In this document: positions 9,114 to 17,927 of the stretch, piece by piece
How the letters are laid out: each line of letters starts with the position of its first letter
Numbering within the stretch: the stretch's first letter is position 1
Source of the DNA: Rhizobium sp.
GTDB taxonomy: Bacteria > Pseudomonadota > Alphaproteobacteria > Rhizobiales > Rhizobiaceae
Direction: 5' to 3'
Assembly: GCA_019739215.1 (NCBI GenBank)
Contig: JAHHDR010000036.1
Span: 1 to 64,000 of the forward strand
Length of the DNA stretch: 64,000 bases
Notes under the pieces: generated by a model
The model's database searches: none
What the model was told of the DNA's origin: nothing
The model's input: only the letters and a program-made list of their open reading frames with translations
Translations under genes and position numbers: made by a program

Positions 9114-9115
9114 GC

Positions 9116-9343
9116 ATGGTCAGCAAGATATCCGTCACGTTACACGGACACCGGACAAGCTTTTCGCTGGAAGACGAATTCCTTGCGGCCTTGAAGGATA
9201 TCGCGGGAAGGCGAGGCCTGTCCCTGGCGTCGCTGATCGCTGATGTCGATGACCAGAGGGCCGACAGCGACAACCTGTCATCCGCTCTCAGGGTGTTCGT
9301 TCTGCGCGATGCCCAGGCCAGAAACGGCGCGGAGAACCCCTGA
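9116..9343 (+). CDS. Ribbon-helix-helix domain protein
   Basis: A 75-residue protein, ISVTLHGHRTSFSLEDEF, then LAALKDIAGRRGLSLASLIADVD and NLSSALRVFVL. This is the pattern of the short RHH_4-type proteins common in Alphaproteobacteria: a beta strand followed by two helices, expected to dimerise and bind DNA. The ATG follows the pump stop codon by only two bases, so it is the third gene of the efflux operon and may act as its local regulator. That role is inferred from position. Many relatives are not linked to pumps. Confidence 0.8.
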   Translation: MVSKISVTLHGHRTSFSLEDEFLAALKDIAGRRGLSLASLIADVDDQRADSDNLSSALRVFVLRDAQARNGAENP

Positions 9344-9352
9344 GCCGGCAGG

Positions 9353-9946
9353 CTATTCGCCGAGTCCCTTGCCGGCCAGGATGTTCGGGATGTTCTTGTC
9401 GATGCGGGCGTTCCGGGTCGCGGCCTGCTTGGCGCCGGCAAAATGCAGCAGGTAGGCGCGCTGCCGACCCGGGGTGAGTACATCGAAAGCCAATCGCAGA
9501 TCCGGCATTCGCTCGAGCCACTCCCGGAACTCCTCGGGAACGGGGAAATCGCCGGTATTCCTCAATTCCACCTTCAGGCCGGCCTTCTCGACTGCGACGG
9601 CCTCCTCGACATAGGATTTCAGCACGTTGGCCATGCGCTCGATCTCGTCGGCAGCGGTGAAGCGGATCTGGCGCGCGGCCTGGACATTTTCGGTTTGCTG
9701 GACGAGAATGCCGGCCGGGTCCCTCATCAGCGCACCCTTGAAGAACAGGATTGCGCAATAGTCCCGGAAGCCGTGCATCAGCACGATGTTGGCGTTGGCC
9801 AACGTATAGCAGGGGTGGCCCCACTTGAATTGTTCGCTGAGCCCGCAATCGCCTATGATCGCTCGCAGCGCCACGAATTCGTCCCGCCAGGTTCTTGCGC
9901 CTGCGATGTAGGCCTCAACCCGGGGATCGCTTTCGCTGGTGGTCAT
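9353..9946 (-). CDS. YdeI/OmdA-type protein with DUF1801-like domain
   Basis: A 197-residue protein with an N-terminal iron-chaperone-like fold (FKWGHPCYTLANANIVLMHGFRDYCAILFFKGALM) and a C-terminal bacteriocin-protection-like tail (FREWLERMPDLRLAFDVLTPGRQRAYLLHFAGAKQAATRNARI). This combination is typical of YdeI-family proteins; characterised relatives are linked to antimicrobial peptide tolerance, but the molecular activity is not clear. The start at 9946 was chosen because the much longer upstream frame is antisense to the AsmA gene. It converges on the efflux operon with nine bases between. Confidence 0.8.
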   Translation of the reverse strand: MTTSESDPRVEAYIAGARTWRDEFVALRAIIGDCGLSEQFKWGHPCYTLANANIVLMHGFRDYCAILFFKGALMRDPAGILVQQTENVQAARQIRFTAADEIERMANVLKSYVEEAVAVEKAGLKVELRNTGDFPVPEEFREWLERMPDLRLAFDVLTPGRQRAYLLHFAGAKQAATRNARIDKNIPNILAGKGLGE

Positions 9947-10028
9947 GCCCTTCCCTCGCTTGTCATCGATCATGCCGCCGGCGGTCGTCCAAAGTCCACG
10001 GACCGTGGCGGCGAAGGCCGGGTATCGT

Positions 10029-13000
10029 TCATTGGTTGAGGACATCCGGCGAAAGGTCGAGCCTCTGAATGCTGTTGCCATCCGGCACCTTGTCGACCGG
10101 CGGCTTCTTGTCGGCCTCGGCCTTGCGCCTGGCCTCCTCCTCAGCACGGGCCTGGGCCTTGAGAGCCTCCTGCGCCTCGATGAGTAGGCGCTCGTTGTCT
10201 CGCGCCCGTTGCTCAAGCCGCGTCCGCTCGACGTCAAGCGCGCGGTAGAGCGCGGCTTCGCGGCGCAGCCTTTGCTTCTCGGCAATATTGGCCTGCATGA
10301 TTTCGACACGGCGCCTCTCCTGCTCGAAGCGACGCAGGGACAGGAAGCCGTTGAGGGCGGTGATGTCCATGGTGCGGGCGGGGGCGGCGAGCGGACCCTC
10401 CCAGTCGAGGCTGATCGCCGGTTCGGCACCGGCCAGGGTCTCGTCGCCGGGTTTGAACACCATGTCGAGACCGGCAACGAGGTCGCCATCGAGCAGGCCG
10501 ATATCGACGTCGGCGCTGAAGCCGATGTCGTCGTTCTGGCCGGCGATATTGGCGGCGCGTAGGCGCCCGCCCGCGATGTTGAACGGGATGTCCAGTGCCG
10601 CCACCTTTGTCGCGCCATCGAAGATGCTGCTTTCGATCCCGGGCCGCAGCGCGCTCTCGCTGAGTTCGCCGTCGATCCCGTCGGCGAGCCGCAGGACGTC
10701 CGCGAAAGAGCTGCTGCGCAGGCCGGCGATCGACAGGTTCGAGAGGGACAGCGTGCCCGACCCCGTCGCGCCCTTGAGAAGCTCGACCGCGCTTCGCCCC
10801 GTGGTGTCGAGCGCGAATGTGAGGTTGGACAATGCCGAAGCCACCGGCTTGCCGTCATGCAGCCAGAAGGCGGTCGAGAGGCTCGCGCCGGTCACCTTCA
10901 TCTGGGTGCGCAGGAAGGCGTTGCCGTCGAGATTGCCGAGTTCGGCCCGGCCGCTGAAATTGCCGTCGGCGAGTTGGCCCGACGCGTCGACCAGTTCGAT
11001 CTTGCCGGGGGCCGTGCGCAGCCTGCCGTTGAACTGCTTGACGTCGCCGAGCGCGCCGAGATGGAACTTGCCCGCCGCCAGTTGCAGGTCGACATTGAGC
11101 GGCAGTCCGGCGTTCTTTGGAATGTCGATACGCGAGAGCTGGCCGGTCAGCGGCTCCGAAACCGGCCCGTAGACGGAATCCGCCAGCCAGCCCAGATCAA
11201 CGGTGTCGAATGTCAGCTGCCCCTCGAAGCGGGGCTCAGGCACATTGCGATTATACGCCAGTACGCCGTTGAAATTGTTGTTGTCGGCGCTGCCTCTCAG
11301 GCTGTCGATATTGACGCTTTCCGGGGACGCATAGAGATTGGCGGTGGCGTTGAGCGAAAGTCCGTCCATGAGATCGGGAAGGGAAATGCCCGTCATCATC
11401 AGGTAAGGGGCGATGTCGCCGCTGTCGACGGTCAGCTTGTAGGAGCCCGAGAGGAAGCCTGCCTGGGTGAGGTGCGCCGCGCCATCGATGTTCACTGTTG
11501 TGGTGCCGGACGAGTAGTCGAGCGCCACCTGCGGATCGATGTCGGCCGCATGCTCGATCTTGAGCGACAGAAGCCCGTCCTGGTCGGCATCGATGTCGAG
11601 GGTGCGCAGGCCTGCCTGGCCGAGCAGGACCCATGCCCTGGAATTCTCGATACTGGCATCCAGCGTCAGTCCATCCGGCGCGAAGAGATCCGTGGTCTGG
11701 CTGGCCAGTCTCGCCGAGATGCGGCTGCCGTTCGAGGTGCCCGAGAGCGTCGCCTCGACCGGCCAGTCGCCGAGGCCGAGCTTGAGGTCGAAGGCCAGTT
11801 CGGTTTCGGCATAGTAGACGGCACTGTCGGCCAGCCTAGAAAGGGCCGGATGCGGCGGCAGCCGGTCGGCAAGCAGGCGGAAGAAATCGGTTGGGTCTGA
11901 CGAGACCAGTTTCACTGTGGCCCCGCCCTTGGGCGTTCCGGTCATGTCGGCAAGGCCGCCCTTGATGTCGAGGCTGGAACCGTAGAAATCCCTGATCGTC
12001 GCCCGGACGTCGCCAAGCGCGCCGTTTGCCACCGAGAAGGCGGCGTCCAGGCCTCCCGCGTCGAGGCCGAAGGCCGTGAACCGGTCGACCTTGAGCCGGG
12101 CGGCGATGCGGTGGTCGGCGAGGGATGCCGTGGTTGCCTCGCCCGTCATCAGGCCGCCGAGCGCCAGCATGGTCTCCAGGTCGAAGGCATTGCCGCTCAA
12201 GTCGACGGAGAGGGCGGGGGGCTCGCCCAGGGACTGTTCGTGTTCAAGTCGGCCACGCAGGTTGGCCGGGCCGAAGGCGATTTCGAGATTCTCGAAACGC
12301 TGCAGCTCCGGCGTGAGGTTGACCTTTGCCTCGAAGCCTGCGGTCTTGAGCCTGCGGATGGCATCGGGAACACCGCCCGTCACCCATTCCGCAAAGCCGG
12401 AGGGCTGGCTCGAGGCCACGAGCAGGTCTCCGACGAAAGCCTGCTTACCGATAACGGTGAGCTTGCCCTTGGCCGAGAGCGTCGTGCGGCCCGGCAGATG
12501 GGCCTCCGCTTCCTCGACCTGCCAGCCATCCCCGGCCGGGGTCACCTTGAGCCGGATATCGCGGATCGTCGTGTCGCCCGCGACGAGTGCCGGCAGTCGG
12601 ATGTCCGCCCGGCCCGGCAGGTCCGGAATAGGAATGTCGGCGGCCAGCGCCAGGAACGCCCGCAGGCGGCTGCCGAGGGGCATGGCCGCCATGTCGTCAG
12701 TGCCTTCGCTGCTGGCGCCGAAGCGGCTCATGTCGACCTGCTGGCCGCTGGCGGTCAACAGAAATTCGGGCTTGCGGCCGGCATCGATCGTGGCTTCGCC
12801 GGTCACGATATAGGGATCGGCGGGATCGCCCATCTTGAACTCGTAGTCCGGGATACGAAGTCGGTCGTTGGTGAGTTCGAAAGTGCCGGCGATGCGCGGC
12901 GCGGTGGACTTGGTGCCGTCAGCCGTGGCGTCGCTGGCGACTGTCTCGCTGCGGAACTTCTCGCGAATGTTGAAACGTCCCGCGTATTCGGGCCGGTCTT

Positions 13001-13688
13001 CGACCAGCCCGATGACACCTTCCAGTTCGGCCACCAGAGACGGGTTGTCCGGCAGAAGCCTGAGCTTGAGCGGGACCTTGCCCTTGTCGGGAACGGAGGT
13101 GGAGAGAACGAAACTGCCCGCGCGGCCATCGATCACGCCCTTGCCGGCAGCACGCCATGGACCGGCCAGGGTCTTGGCCGACAGATCGATGTCGAGGTCG
13201 GTCAGGCGTCGGTTGCGCCCCGTCTGCTCGTCGATGAAAATCACGTCTCCACCCGCGATCGTCACCTGCTCGAGGATGACGGTGGAAGCGGGAATCTCGG
13301 GCGTGCCAGTGCGCACCCAGTCGAGCGAGCCATCGGCAGCAAGCTTGAGGCGAACTTTCGGACGATCGATGCGCATGTTGTAGATCAACGCCTGACCCGA
13401 GAGGAAGGGGGCCAGTTCGGTCTCCATCGAGAAGCTCTCGGCGGCGACGATCGATTCGCCGGTGCCGTCTTCGCCGACGCGCACGTCGTTCATCGTCACG
13501 GAGGGAAAGGGCAGGAGGCGCGCGTCGACCTTGCCGTGCACGACCACCTTCTTGCCGATGATGCGGCTCGCCTGGATCTCGAAATCGCGTCGGAAGTCCG
13601 TCCAGTCGATGAAATAGGGCGCGAGCAGCGCAGCGAAAAGCGCTACGGCGAGCAAGCCACCCATGGCGACGAATATGCGGCCAAGCAC
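10029..13688 (-). CDS. AsmA-family membrane-anchored protein
   Basis: A 1219-residue protein with an N-terminal membrane helix (IFVAMGGLLAVALFAALLAPYFI) followed by the AsmA start FRRDFEIQASRIIGKKVVVHGKVDARLLPFPSVTMNDV. Long beta-rich repeats follow, as in the AsmA/TamB/YhdP group thought to form bridge-like channels for lipid transport between the envelope membranes. The last ~110 residues differ: a charged helical stretch (EQERRRVEIMQANIAEKQRLRREAALYRALDVERTRLEQ) predicts a coiled coil and ends in a lysine/alanine-rich tail. It is a single gene with no operon partner. The large size is normal for rhizobial members. Confidence 0.9.
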   Translation of the reverse strand: MLGRIFVAMGGLLAVALFAALLAPYFIDWTDFRRDFEIQASRIIGKKVVVHGKVDARLLPFPSVTMNDVRVGEDGTGESIVAAESFSMETELAPFLSGQALIYNMRIDRPKVRLKLAADGSLDWVRTGTPEIPASTVILEQVTIAGGDVIFIDEQTGRNRRLTDLDIDLSAKTLAGPWRAAGKGVIDGRAGSFVLSTSVPDKGKVPLKLRLLPDNPSLVAELEGVIGLVEDRPEYAGRFNIREKFRSETVASDATADGTKSTAPRIAGTFELTNDRLRIPDYEFKMGDPADPYIVTGEATIDAGRKPEFLLTASGQQVDMSRFGASSEGTDDMAAMPLGSRLRAFLALAADIPIPDLPGRADIRLPALVAGDTTIRDIRLKVTPAGDGWQVEEAEAHLPGRTTLSAKGKLTVIGKQAFVGDLLVASSQPSGFAEWVTGGVPDAIRRLKTAGFEAKVNLTPELQRFENLEIAFGPANLRGRLEHEQSLGEPPALSVDLSGNAFDLETMLALGGLMTGEATTASLADHRIAARLKVDRFTAFGLDAGGLDAAFSVANGALGDVRATIRDFYGSSLDIKGGLADMTGTPKGGATVKLVSSDPTDFFRLLADRLPPHPALSRLADSAVYYAETELAFDLKLGLGDWPVEATLSGTSNGSRISARLASQTTDLFAPDGLTLDASIENSRAWVLLGQAGLRTLDIDADQDGLLSLKIEHAADIDPQVALDYSSGTTTVNIDGAAHLTQAGFLSGSYKLTVDSGDIAPYLMMTGISLPDLMDGLSLNATANLYASPESVNIDSLRGSADNNNFNGVLAYNRNVPEPRFEGQLTFDTVDLGWLADSVYGPVSEPLTGQLSRIDIPKNAGLPLNVDLQLAAGKFHLGALGDVKQFNGRLRTAPGKIELVDASGQLADGNFSGRAELGNLDGNAFLRTQMKVTGASLSTAFWLHDGKPVASALSNLTFALDTTGRSAVELLKGATGSGTLSLSNLSIAGLRSSSFADVLRLADGIDGELSESALRPGIESSIFDGATKVAALDIPFNIAGGRLRAANIAGQNDDIGFSADVDIGLLDGDLVAGLDMVFKPGDETLAGAEPAISLDWEGPLAAPARTMDITALNGFLSLRRFEQERRRVEIMQANIAEKQRLRREAALYRALDVERTRLEQRARDNERLLIEAQEALKAQARAEEEARRKAEADKKPPVDKVPDGNSIQRLDLSPDVLNQ

Positions 13689-13782
13689 GATTCACTCCCT
13701 TGCATGAGGCCGACAGGTTAGGGAATTTGACCGGGGGCGCAAGCGCCAATCCGTGGCGCCCGGTCAATACGGCCAATCCCGA

Positions 13783-15195
13783 TCAGTCCAGCGAAAAGAT
13801 CTTGCCCGGGTTGAAGATGTTCAACGGGTCCAGGCTCTTCTTGATCTGCCGCATGATGTCGACGGAGGCTCCCAGTTCGGCTTCGAGGAATTCCTGCTTG
13901 CCCTGACCGATGCCATGCTCGCCCGTGCAGGTACCATCCATGGCCAGAGCTCGCGCGTTGAGCCGTTCGATAAAGGCCTCGGCCCCGGCGATTTCCGCCG
14001 GATCCTTGTCGTCGATGACCATGGATACGTGGAAATTGCCGTCGCCAGCATGGCCGACTATCGGCGCGATCAGGCCGTGGGCGGCGATGTCCTCTTCCGT
14101 CTCGGCGACGCATTCGGCCAGTCTGGAAATCGGCACGCAGACGTCGGTGGCGATGGCGCTCGCGCCGGGGCGGAGCGCCTTGGCCGACCAGTAGACATTG
14201 TGCCGGGCCTTCCAGATCTTGGCCCGTTCGTCGGGGTTGGCGGACCATATGAAGTCGCCGCCGCCATTGTCGCGGGCGATTTCGCCAAAGGCTTCGGACT
14301 GCATGCCGACCGCTGCCGGCGAGCCGTGAAACTCGAGGAACAACGAGGGTGATTCCGGCAGCGACAGCCCGGAATAGGCGTTGCAGGCCCTGACCTGGAG
14401 CGTATTCATGAGTTCGATGCGCGCGACGGGTATGGCGAGCTGGATCGTCATGATGACGGCCTCGCAGGCCTGCCGGACGGTCGGGAAGTTGCAATAGCCC
14501 CCCGCGATCTCCTCGGGAATGCCCTGGAGCCTGAGCGTTACGGAGGTCAGGACGCCGAGCGTGCCCTCGCTGCCGACGAAGAGACGGGTCAGGTCGTATC
14601 CGGCCGACGATTTCCGCGCGCGGCGGGCGGTGCGGATTTCCTCGCCGCTGGCCACAACCGCGGTGACGGCCAGGACATTGTCCTTCATCGTGCCGTAGCG
14701 CACGGCATTGGTGCCAGAGGCGCGGGTGGCGGTCATGCCGCCGATCGAGGCATTGGCGCCGGGATCGATCGGGAAGAACAGGCCGGTATCGCGCAGGTGG
14801 GTGTTGAGATCCTCCCGGGTGATGCCCGGCTCCACCGTGCAGTCGAGATCCTCGGGGTTGACTTCCAAGACGCGGTTCATGCGGGAGAAATCCAGCGAAA
14901 AGCCGCCGGAGGGCGCATTGACCTGGCCTTCGAGAGACGAACCCGTTCCGAAGGGGATGATGGGGACGCGGTAATCCGCCGCCAGCTTCACGGCGATCTG
15001 CACGTCTTCCCTGGACTCGACGAACAGCACGCCGTCGGGCACTTGCGGCGGCACCCAGGTGGTGGTGTGGGCGTGCTGGGCGCGGATCGCCTCGCCGGTC
15101 TGGAAGCGATCGCCGAAACGCTGGCGCAGGACAGCCGTGGCCGATGTCAGTCCGTCTTCGTTGCGTGGGCCGGGGCGAAGATTTGAAATTCCCAT
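13783..15195 (-). CDS. FAD-binding D-2-hydroxyacid dehydrogenase (D-lactate/glycolate oxidase GlcD-like)
   Basis: A 470-residue flavoprotein of the PCMH/vanillyl-alcohol-oxidase type. The FAD-binding half shows IPFGTGSSLEGQVNAPSGGFSLD, GLFFPIDPGANASIGGMTATRASGTNAVRYG and LFVGSEGTLGVLTSVTLRLQ. The cap domain has the conserved VGHAGDGNFH and the end GEHGIGQGKQEFLEAE-G with INIFNPGKIF-like residues. Such enzymes oxidise D-lactate, glycolate or D-2-hydroxyglutarate; the exact substrate cannot be decided here. I placed the start at MGISNLRPGP because the region further upstream overlaps the divergent thioesterase promoter. Confidence 0.9.
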   Translation of the reverse strand: MGISNLRPGPRNEDGLTSATAVLRQRFGDRFQTGEAIRAQHAHTTTWVPPQVPDGVLFVESREDVQIAVKLAADYRVPIIPFGTGSSLEGQVNAPSGGFSLDFSRMNRVLEVNPEDLDCTVEPGITREDLNTHLRDTGLFFPIDPGANASIGGMTATRASGTNAVRYGTMKDNVLAVTAVVASGEEIRTARRARKSSAGYDLTRLFVGSEGTLGVLTSVTLRLQGIPEEIAGGYCNFPTVRQACEAVIMTIQLAIPVARIELMNTLQVRACNAYSGLSLPESPSLFLEFHGSPAAVGMQSEAFGEIARDNGGGDFIWSANPDERAKIWKARHNVYWSAKALRPGASAIATDVCVPISRLAECVAETEEDIAAHGLIAPIVGHAGDGNFHVSMVIDDKDPAEIAGAEAFIERLNARALAMDGTCTGEHGIGQGKQEFLEAELGASVDIMRQIKKSLDPLNIFNPGKIFSLD

Positions 15196-15301
15196 AATGT
15201 CTGTCCCAGGATAATGCGTGTTGCTCAAGAGCTTGTGTTTGGATCGACGCAGACTAATCTGCCACATAGGACGCCTTGTCCAGTCCGGGAGTGCGCCGTC
15301 G

Positions 15302-15805
15302 ATGTTGTCCGATCCGAAACCATTTGATACGCCCGTCATCTGCCCGGCGATGACGGTCCTTCCGGAATGGATCGATTACAACGACCATCTCAACGTCGCC
15401 TATTACGGGCTGATCTTCGACCGGTCGGCGGAAGCGGCAGTGGATATCCTCAACCTGGGCGAGGCCTATCGACGGGCGGAGAACAAGACGCTGGTGACCG
15501 CAGAATGCCATATCAGCTATGTCAGGGAACTGAAGGTCGGGTCTGAGGTTCGGTCGAGCTTCCGACTGATCGACGCCGACGCCAAGAGCCTGCACGTCTA
15601 CCTGGAACTCTATCATGCCGACGGCTGGCTGGCGGCAGCGCAGGAGAGCGTGCTGCTGCATGTCGATCTGGCCGGACCCTCCGGACCCAGGGTGGTGCGG
15701 CTGGCGGACGCCATCCAGGGCGATATCCAGACGATGCTGCGCTATCATTCCTCCCTGCCGCCGACGAAATATGTGGGGCGTGTGCTTGGGATCCGCAGGC
15801 GCTAG
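15302..15805 (+). CDS. Hotdog-fold thioesterase
   Basis: A 167-residue 4HBT-type hotdog protein. WIDYNDHLNVAYYGLIFDRSAEA is the typical first helix region with the catalytic Asp/Asn area, followed by VTAECHISYVRELKVGSEV and LELYHADGWLAAAQESVLLHVDL. Close relatives include thioesterases fused to or linked with L-carnitine dehydrogenase (betainyl-CoA thioesterase), but no carnitine genes are nearby. The start at 15302 was chosen over the frame opening at 15218 because MLSDPKPFDTP matches the expected N-terminus. It is divergent from the flavoprotein gene with 106 bases between. Confidence 0.82.
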   Translation: MLSDPKPFDTPVICPAMTVLPEWIDYNDHLNVAYYGLIFDRSAEAAVDILNLGEAYRRAENKTLVTAECHISYVRELKVGSEVRSSFRLIDADAKSLHVYLELYHADGWLAAAQESVLLHVDLAGPSGPRVVRLADAIQGDIQTMLRYHSSLPPTKYVGRVLGIRRR

Positions 15806-15847
15806 CCATTCCGCTGGCCAAGCCGATCCCATGCCGCGCGAGCCGTG

Positions 15848-16033
15848 CTAGTCCGGCTTTTCCAGCTTGCCCTGGTCAAGCGTCTTTTCGACCTTGGCCT
15901 TCAGCGCGCGCGTGACGGTTTTCTCGTGCTTGGGACGACCAAACTGGGCGCGGTTTTCGGCAGCCTTCTGGCCCTTCTCCGCGCGCGCCTTCTGCTTGCG
16001 CGCCTGCCGGAGATTGATGACGTCGGCAGCCAT
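15848..16033 (-). CDS. DUF4169 family protein
   Basis: A 61-residue, highly charged protein: DVINLRQARKQKARAEKGQKAAENRAQFGR, then KHEKTVTRALKAKVEKTLDQGKLEKPD. This is the characteristic DUF4169 pattern, found mainly in Alphaproteobacteria. It is predicted helical and basic; its function is unknown. It lies eight bases behind sspB in the same direction and is probably co-transcribed with it. A start four codons upstream (16045) is possible. Confidence 0.8.
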   Translation of the reverse strand: MAADVINLRQARKQKARAEKGQKAAENRAQFGRPKHEKTVTRALKAKVEKTLDQGKLEKPD

Positions 16034-16041
16034 GGCGCCGC

Positions 16042-16554
16042 TCAATTCTTCTTGCGGAAGGAATCGAGCGAGACGATCGAGGCGCCGCCCGCGGGTTTTG
16101 CCTCGGTGTCGGCATTCTCCACCGAAACGACCTGCACTTCAGCCGTCTGCTGCTCGGGATAGGCCGTGATCTCCGCGCCGGCGTTCTCTTCCACGGCGGC
16201 AACGTCGAATTCCAGTTCGAAATTGACCGAAGGGTCATAGAAGCCGCGCACCGATGCAAAGGGGACGGTCAGCTTTTCGGGCTTGTCGGAGAAAGAGAGG
16301 CCGATCTCGAAATAGCCGTCGAACACCTTGAGTTCCCAGAACTGGTGCTGGACGACGATCGTCATCTGCTCGGGATACTTGGCCTTGAGATGCTGGGAGA
16401 TCCGCACGCCGGGCGCCTGGGTGAGGAAGGTGATGAAGAAGTGATGGTCGCCGGGCAGGCTGCCGGTGGCTGCGACTTCCGACAGCACCTTGCGGATGAC
16501 GCCGCGCAGCGCGTCCTGTGCCAAGATGTCGTAGCGGATATGGTCCTGCACCAT
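16042..16554 (-). CDS. sspB: SspB-like ClpXP adaptor
   Basis: A 170-residue protein beginning MVQDHIRYDILAQDALRGVI and continuing FFITFLTQAPGVRISQHLKAKYPEQMTIVVQHQFWEL and FGLSFSDKPEKLTVPFASVRGFYDPSVNF. This is the alphaproteobacterial SspB fold, which binds ssrA-tagged proteins and hands them to ClpXP. The acidic C-terminal tail ends in SLDSFRKKN, the place where the ClpX-binding peptide sits in this family. I chose ATG 16554, which has GGGAA five bases upstream; the in-frame ATG at 16578 has no such site. The gene lies directly downstream of ssrA on the same strand, linking tag production and tag recognition. Confidence 0.9.
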   Translation of the reverse strand: MVQDHIRYDILAQDALRGVIRKVLSEVAATGSLPGDHHFFITFLTQAPGVRISQHLKAKYPEQMTIVVQHQFWELKVFDGYFEIGLSFSDKPEKLTVPFASVRGFYDPSVNFELEFDVAAVEENAGAEITAYPEQQTAEVQVVSVENADTEAKPAGGASIVSLDSFRKKN

Positions 16555-16679
16555 GTCGATTCCCGTATTCTTTTCCATGAATTGGGTCCAACTATGCCAC
16601 TTTATGCATGTTTGGCAAAGGCTTTCCTGCGTCACCCCAAGTGTCAGGGACGTCAAGAAACGTGAACAGTCGTGGAAGA

Positions 16680-17002
16680 AAGTGAAGGCTTCTGTTGCCA
16701 GGTGCCTTCGAACCCCGCCTTACGGTGCTACCCGCAAGGGCTTGATTTGAAGTGTCACACTGCGATTAAGCAGCGAGACGTGCTTCAGCATAGTTGTCAT
16801 TTGCAACTACAATTTTAGCCCGATAACGGTGGTACAATGCCGGGTAAAAGTTCGATCTTTACGCCCTTGTCGATCCTATTTCGCCCCCATCAGAAGCCGT
16901 TGCGTCTCAACGGTTTCTGGTGGAGGCGCCGGGTACCGCCCCCGGGTCCAATGGGTTTATTTCACCGTCCGTTTATCACCATAGCCGGCAAGCCGGCAGA
17001 CC
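16680..17002 (-). ncRNA. ssrA: Two-piece (circularly permuted) tmRNA
   Basis: Read on the minus strand. The acceptor piece comes first and ends in CGCCTCCACCA (CCA at 16918-16920). After a short spacer the coding piece starts GGGGGCGAAATAGGATCGAC at 16888. Further on, codons GCA AAT GAC AAC TAT GCT GAA GCA CGT CTC GCT GCT TAA give the degradation tag ANDNYAEARLAA, the rhizobial form. The outer ends (about 17002 and 16680) are estimated; the spacer between 16888 and 16918 should be removed in processing. tmRNA rescues stalled ribosomes and tags the peptide for ClpXP/ClpAP. Confidence 0.92.
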
Positions 17003-17003
17003 C

Positions 17004-17038
17004 TATATAGGTGGTATGACGGGCTTTGCAAAGCCCGT
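17004..17038 (-). promoter_or_regulatory. ssrA promoter with a 20-bp palindrome over the -35 box
   Basis: On the minus strand TTGCAA (17026-17031) and TATATA (17004-17009) are 16 bases apart and lie just before the acceptor piece, a good sigma-70 promoter. The -35 hexamer is the centre of a perfect palindrome, acgggctttgcaaagcccgt (17019-17038). This could be a regulator site, or chance symmetry; no T-run follows it on either strand, so it is not a terminator. Confidence 0.6.
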
Positions 17039-17130
17039 GCCCCGAAAAGACCGGGGAAACTTGCGGCGACGGCTTCTCATGCCGCGTGGCGGGATGCATA
17101 ATTCCGGCGACGAATCTCAGGCGGCGCATC

Positions 17131-17925
17131 ATGAAGCAATATCTCGACCTGCTGGCCCATGTGCTGGAGCATGGAACGGACCGTGGCGACCGGACGGGGA
17201 CAGGCACGCGCGGCGTGTTCGGATACCAGATGCGGTATGATCTCTCCGAGGGATTTCCCGTCACCACGACGAAGAAGCTGCACCTGCGCTCGATCATCTA
17301 CGAGCTGCTCTGGTTCCTTCGCGGCGACACCAATATCCGTTATCTCCAGGAAAACGGCGTTACCATCTGGGACGAGTGGGCGGATGCGAACGGCGATCTG
17401 GGTCCCGTCTACGGCCAGCAGTGGCGATCCTGGCCGAGGCAGGACGGCGGAACGGTCGACCAGATTAGCAACCTCATCGAGGGCATCAAGACCAATCCCT
17501 ATTCGCGCCGGCATATCGTGTCGGCATGGAACCCCGCGCTGGTCGACGAGATGGCGCTGCCGCCCTGCCATTGCCTGTTCCAGTTCTATGTTGCCGACGG
17601 CAAGCTGTCGTGCCAGCTCTACCAGCGGTCGGCGGACGTGTTCCTGGGCGTGCCCTTCAATATCGCCGCCTACGCGCTGCTGACGATGATGGTGGCGCAG
17701 GTGACCGGGTTGAAGCCCGGGGATTTCGTGCATACGCTGGGCGACGCGCATCTCTACTCGAACCATTTCGAGCAGGCGAAGCTGCAGCTGGCGCGGACGC
17801 CGAAGACGTTGCCGGTGATGAAACTCAATCCGGACGTCAGGGATATCTTCTCATTCGCCTACGAGGATTTCGAGCTGGTGGGCTATGAGGCCGACCAGAG
17901 CATCAGGGCGCCGGTCGCGGTGTGA
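17131..17925 (+). CDS. thyA: Thymidylate synthase
   Basis: A 264-residue ThyA, the same length as the E. coli enzyme, converting dUMP to dTMP with methylene-tetrahydrofolate. The active-site cysteine is C146 in ALPPCHCLFQFYV. Other signatures are DRTGTGTRGVFGYQMRYDL, ELLWFLRGDTN, GPVYGQQWRSW and the folate/dUMP-binding QRSADVFLGVPFNIA. The start at 17131 matches the usual MKQYLDLL; the longer frame runs back into the ssrA promoter region. Its TGA overlaps a possible GTG start of folA, so the two are coupled. ThyA oxidises folate to dihydrofolate, which FolA then reduces. Confidence 0.97.
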   Translation: MKQYLDLLAHVLEHGTDRGDRTGTGTRGVFGYQMRYDLSEGFPVTTTKKLHLRSIIYELLWFLRGDTNIRYLQENGVTIWDEWADANGDLGPVYGQQWRSWPRQDGGTVDQISNLIEGIKTNPYSRRHIVSAWNPALVDEMALPPCHCLFQFYVADGKLSCQLYQRSADVFLGVPFNIAAYALLTMMVAQVTGLKPGDFVHTLGDAHLYSNHFEQAKLQLARTPKTLPVMKLNPDVRDIFSFAYEDFELVGYEADQSIRAPVAV

Positions 17926-17927
17926 CG

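Noticed and set aside
9353..10858. Long N-terminal extension of the YdeI-like frame
   Set aside because: The part beyond 9946 is an out-of-frame reading of the AsmA 3' end and has a serine/arginine-rich random composition.
12111..13721. 536-residue plus-strand frame over the AsmA gene
   Set aside because: Antisense to a continuous 1219-residue AsmA protein and without motifs.
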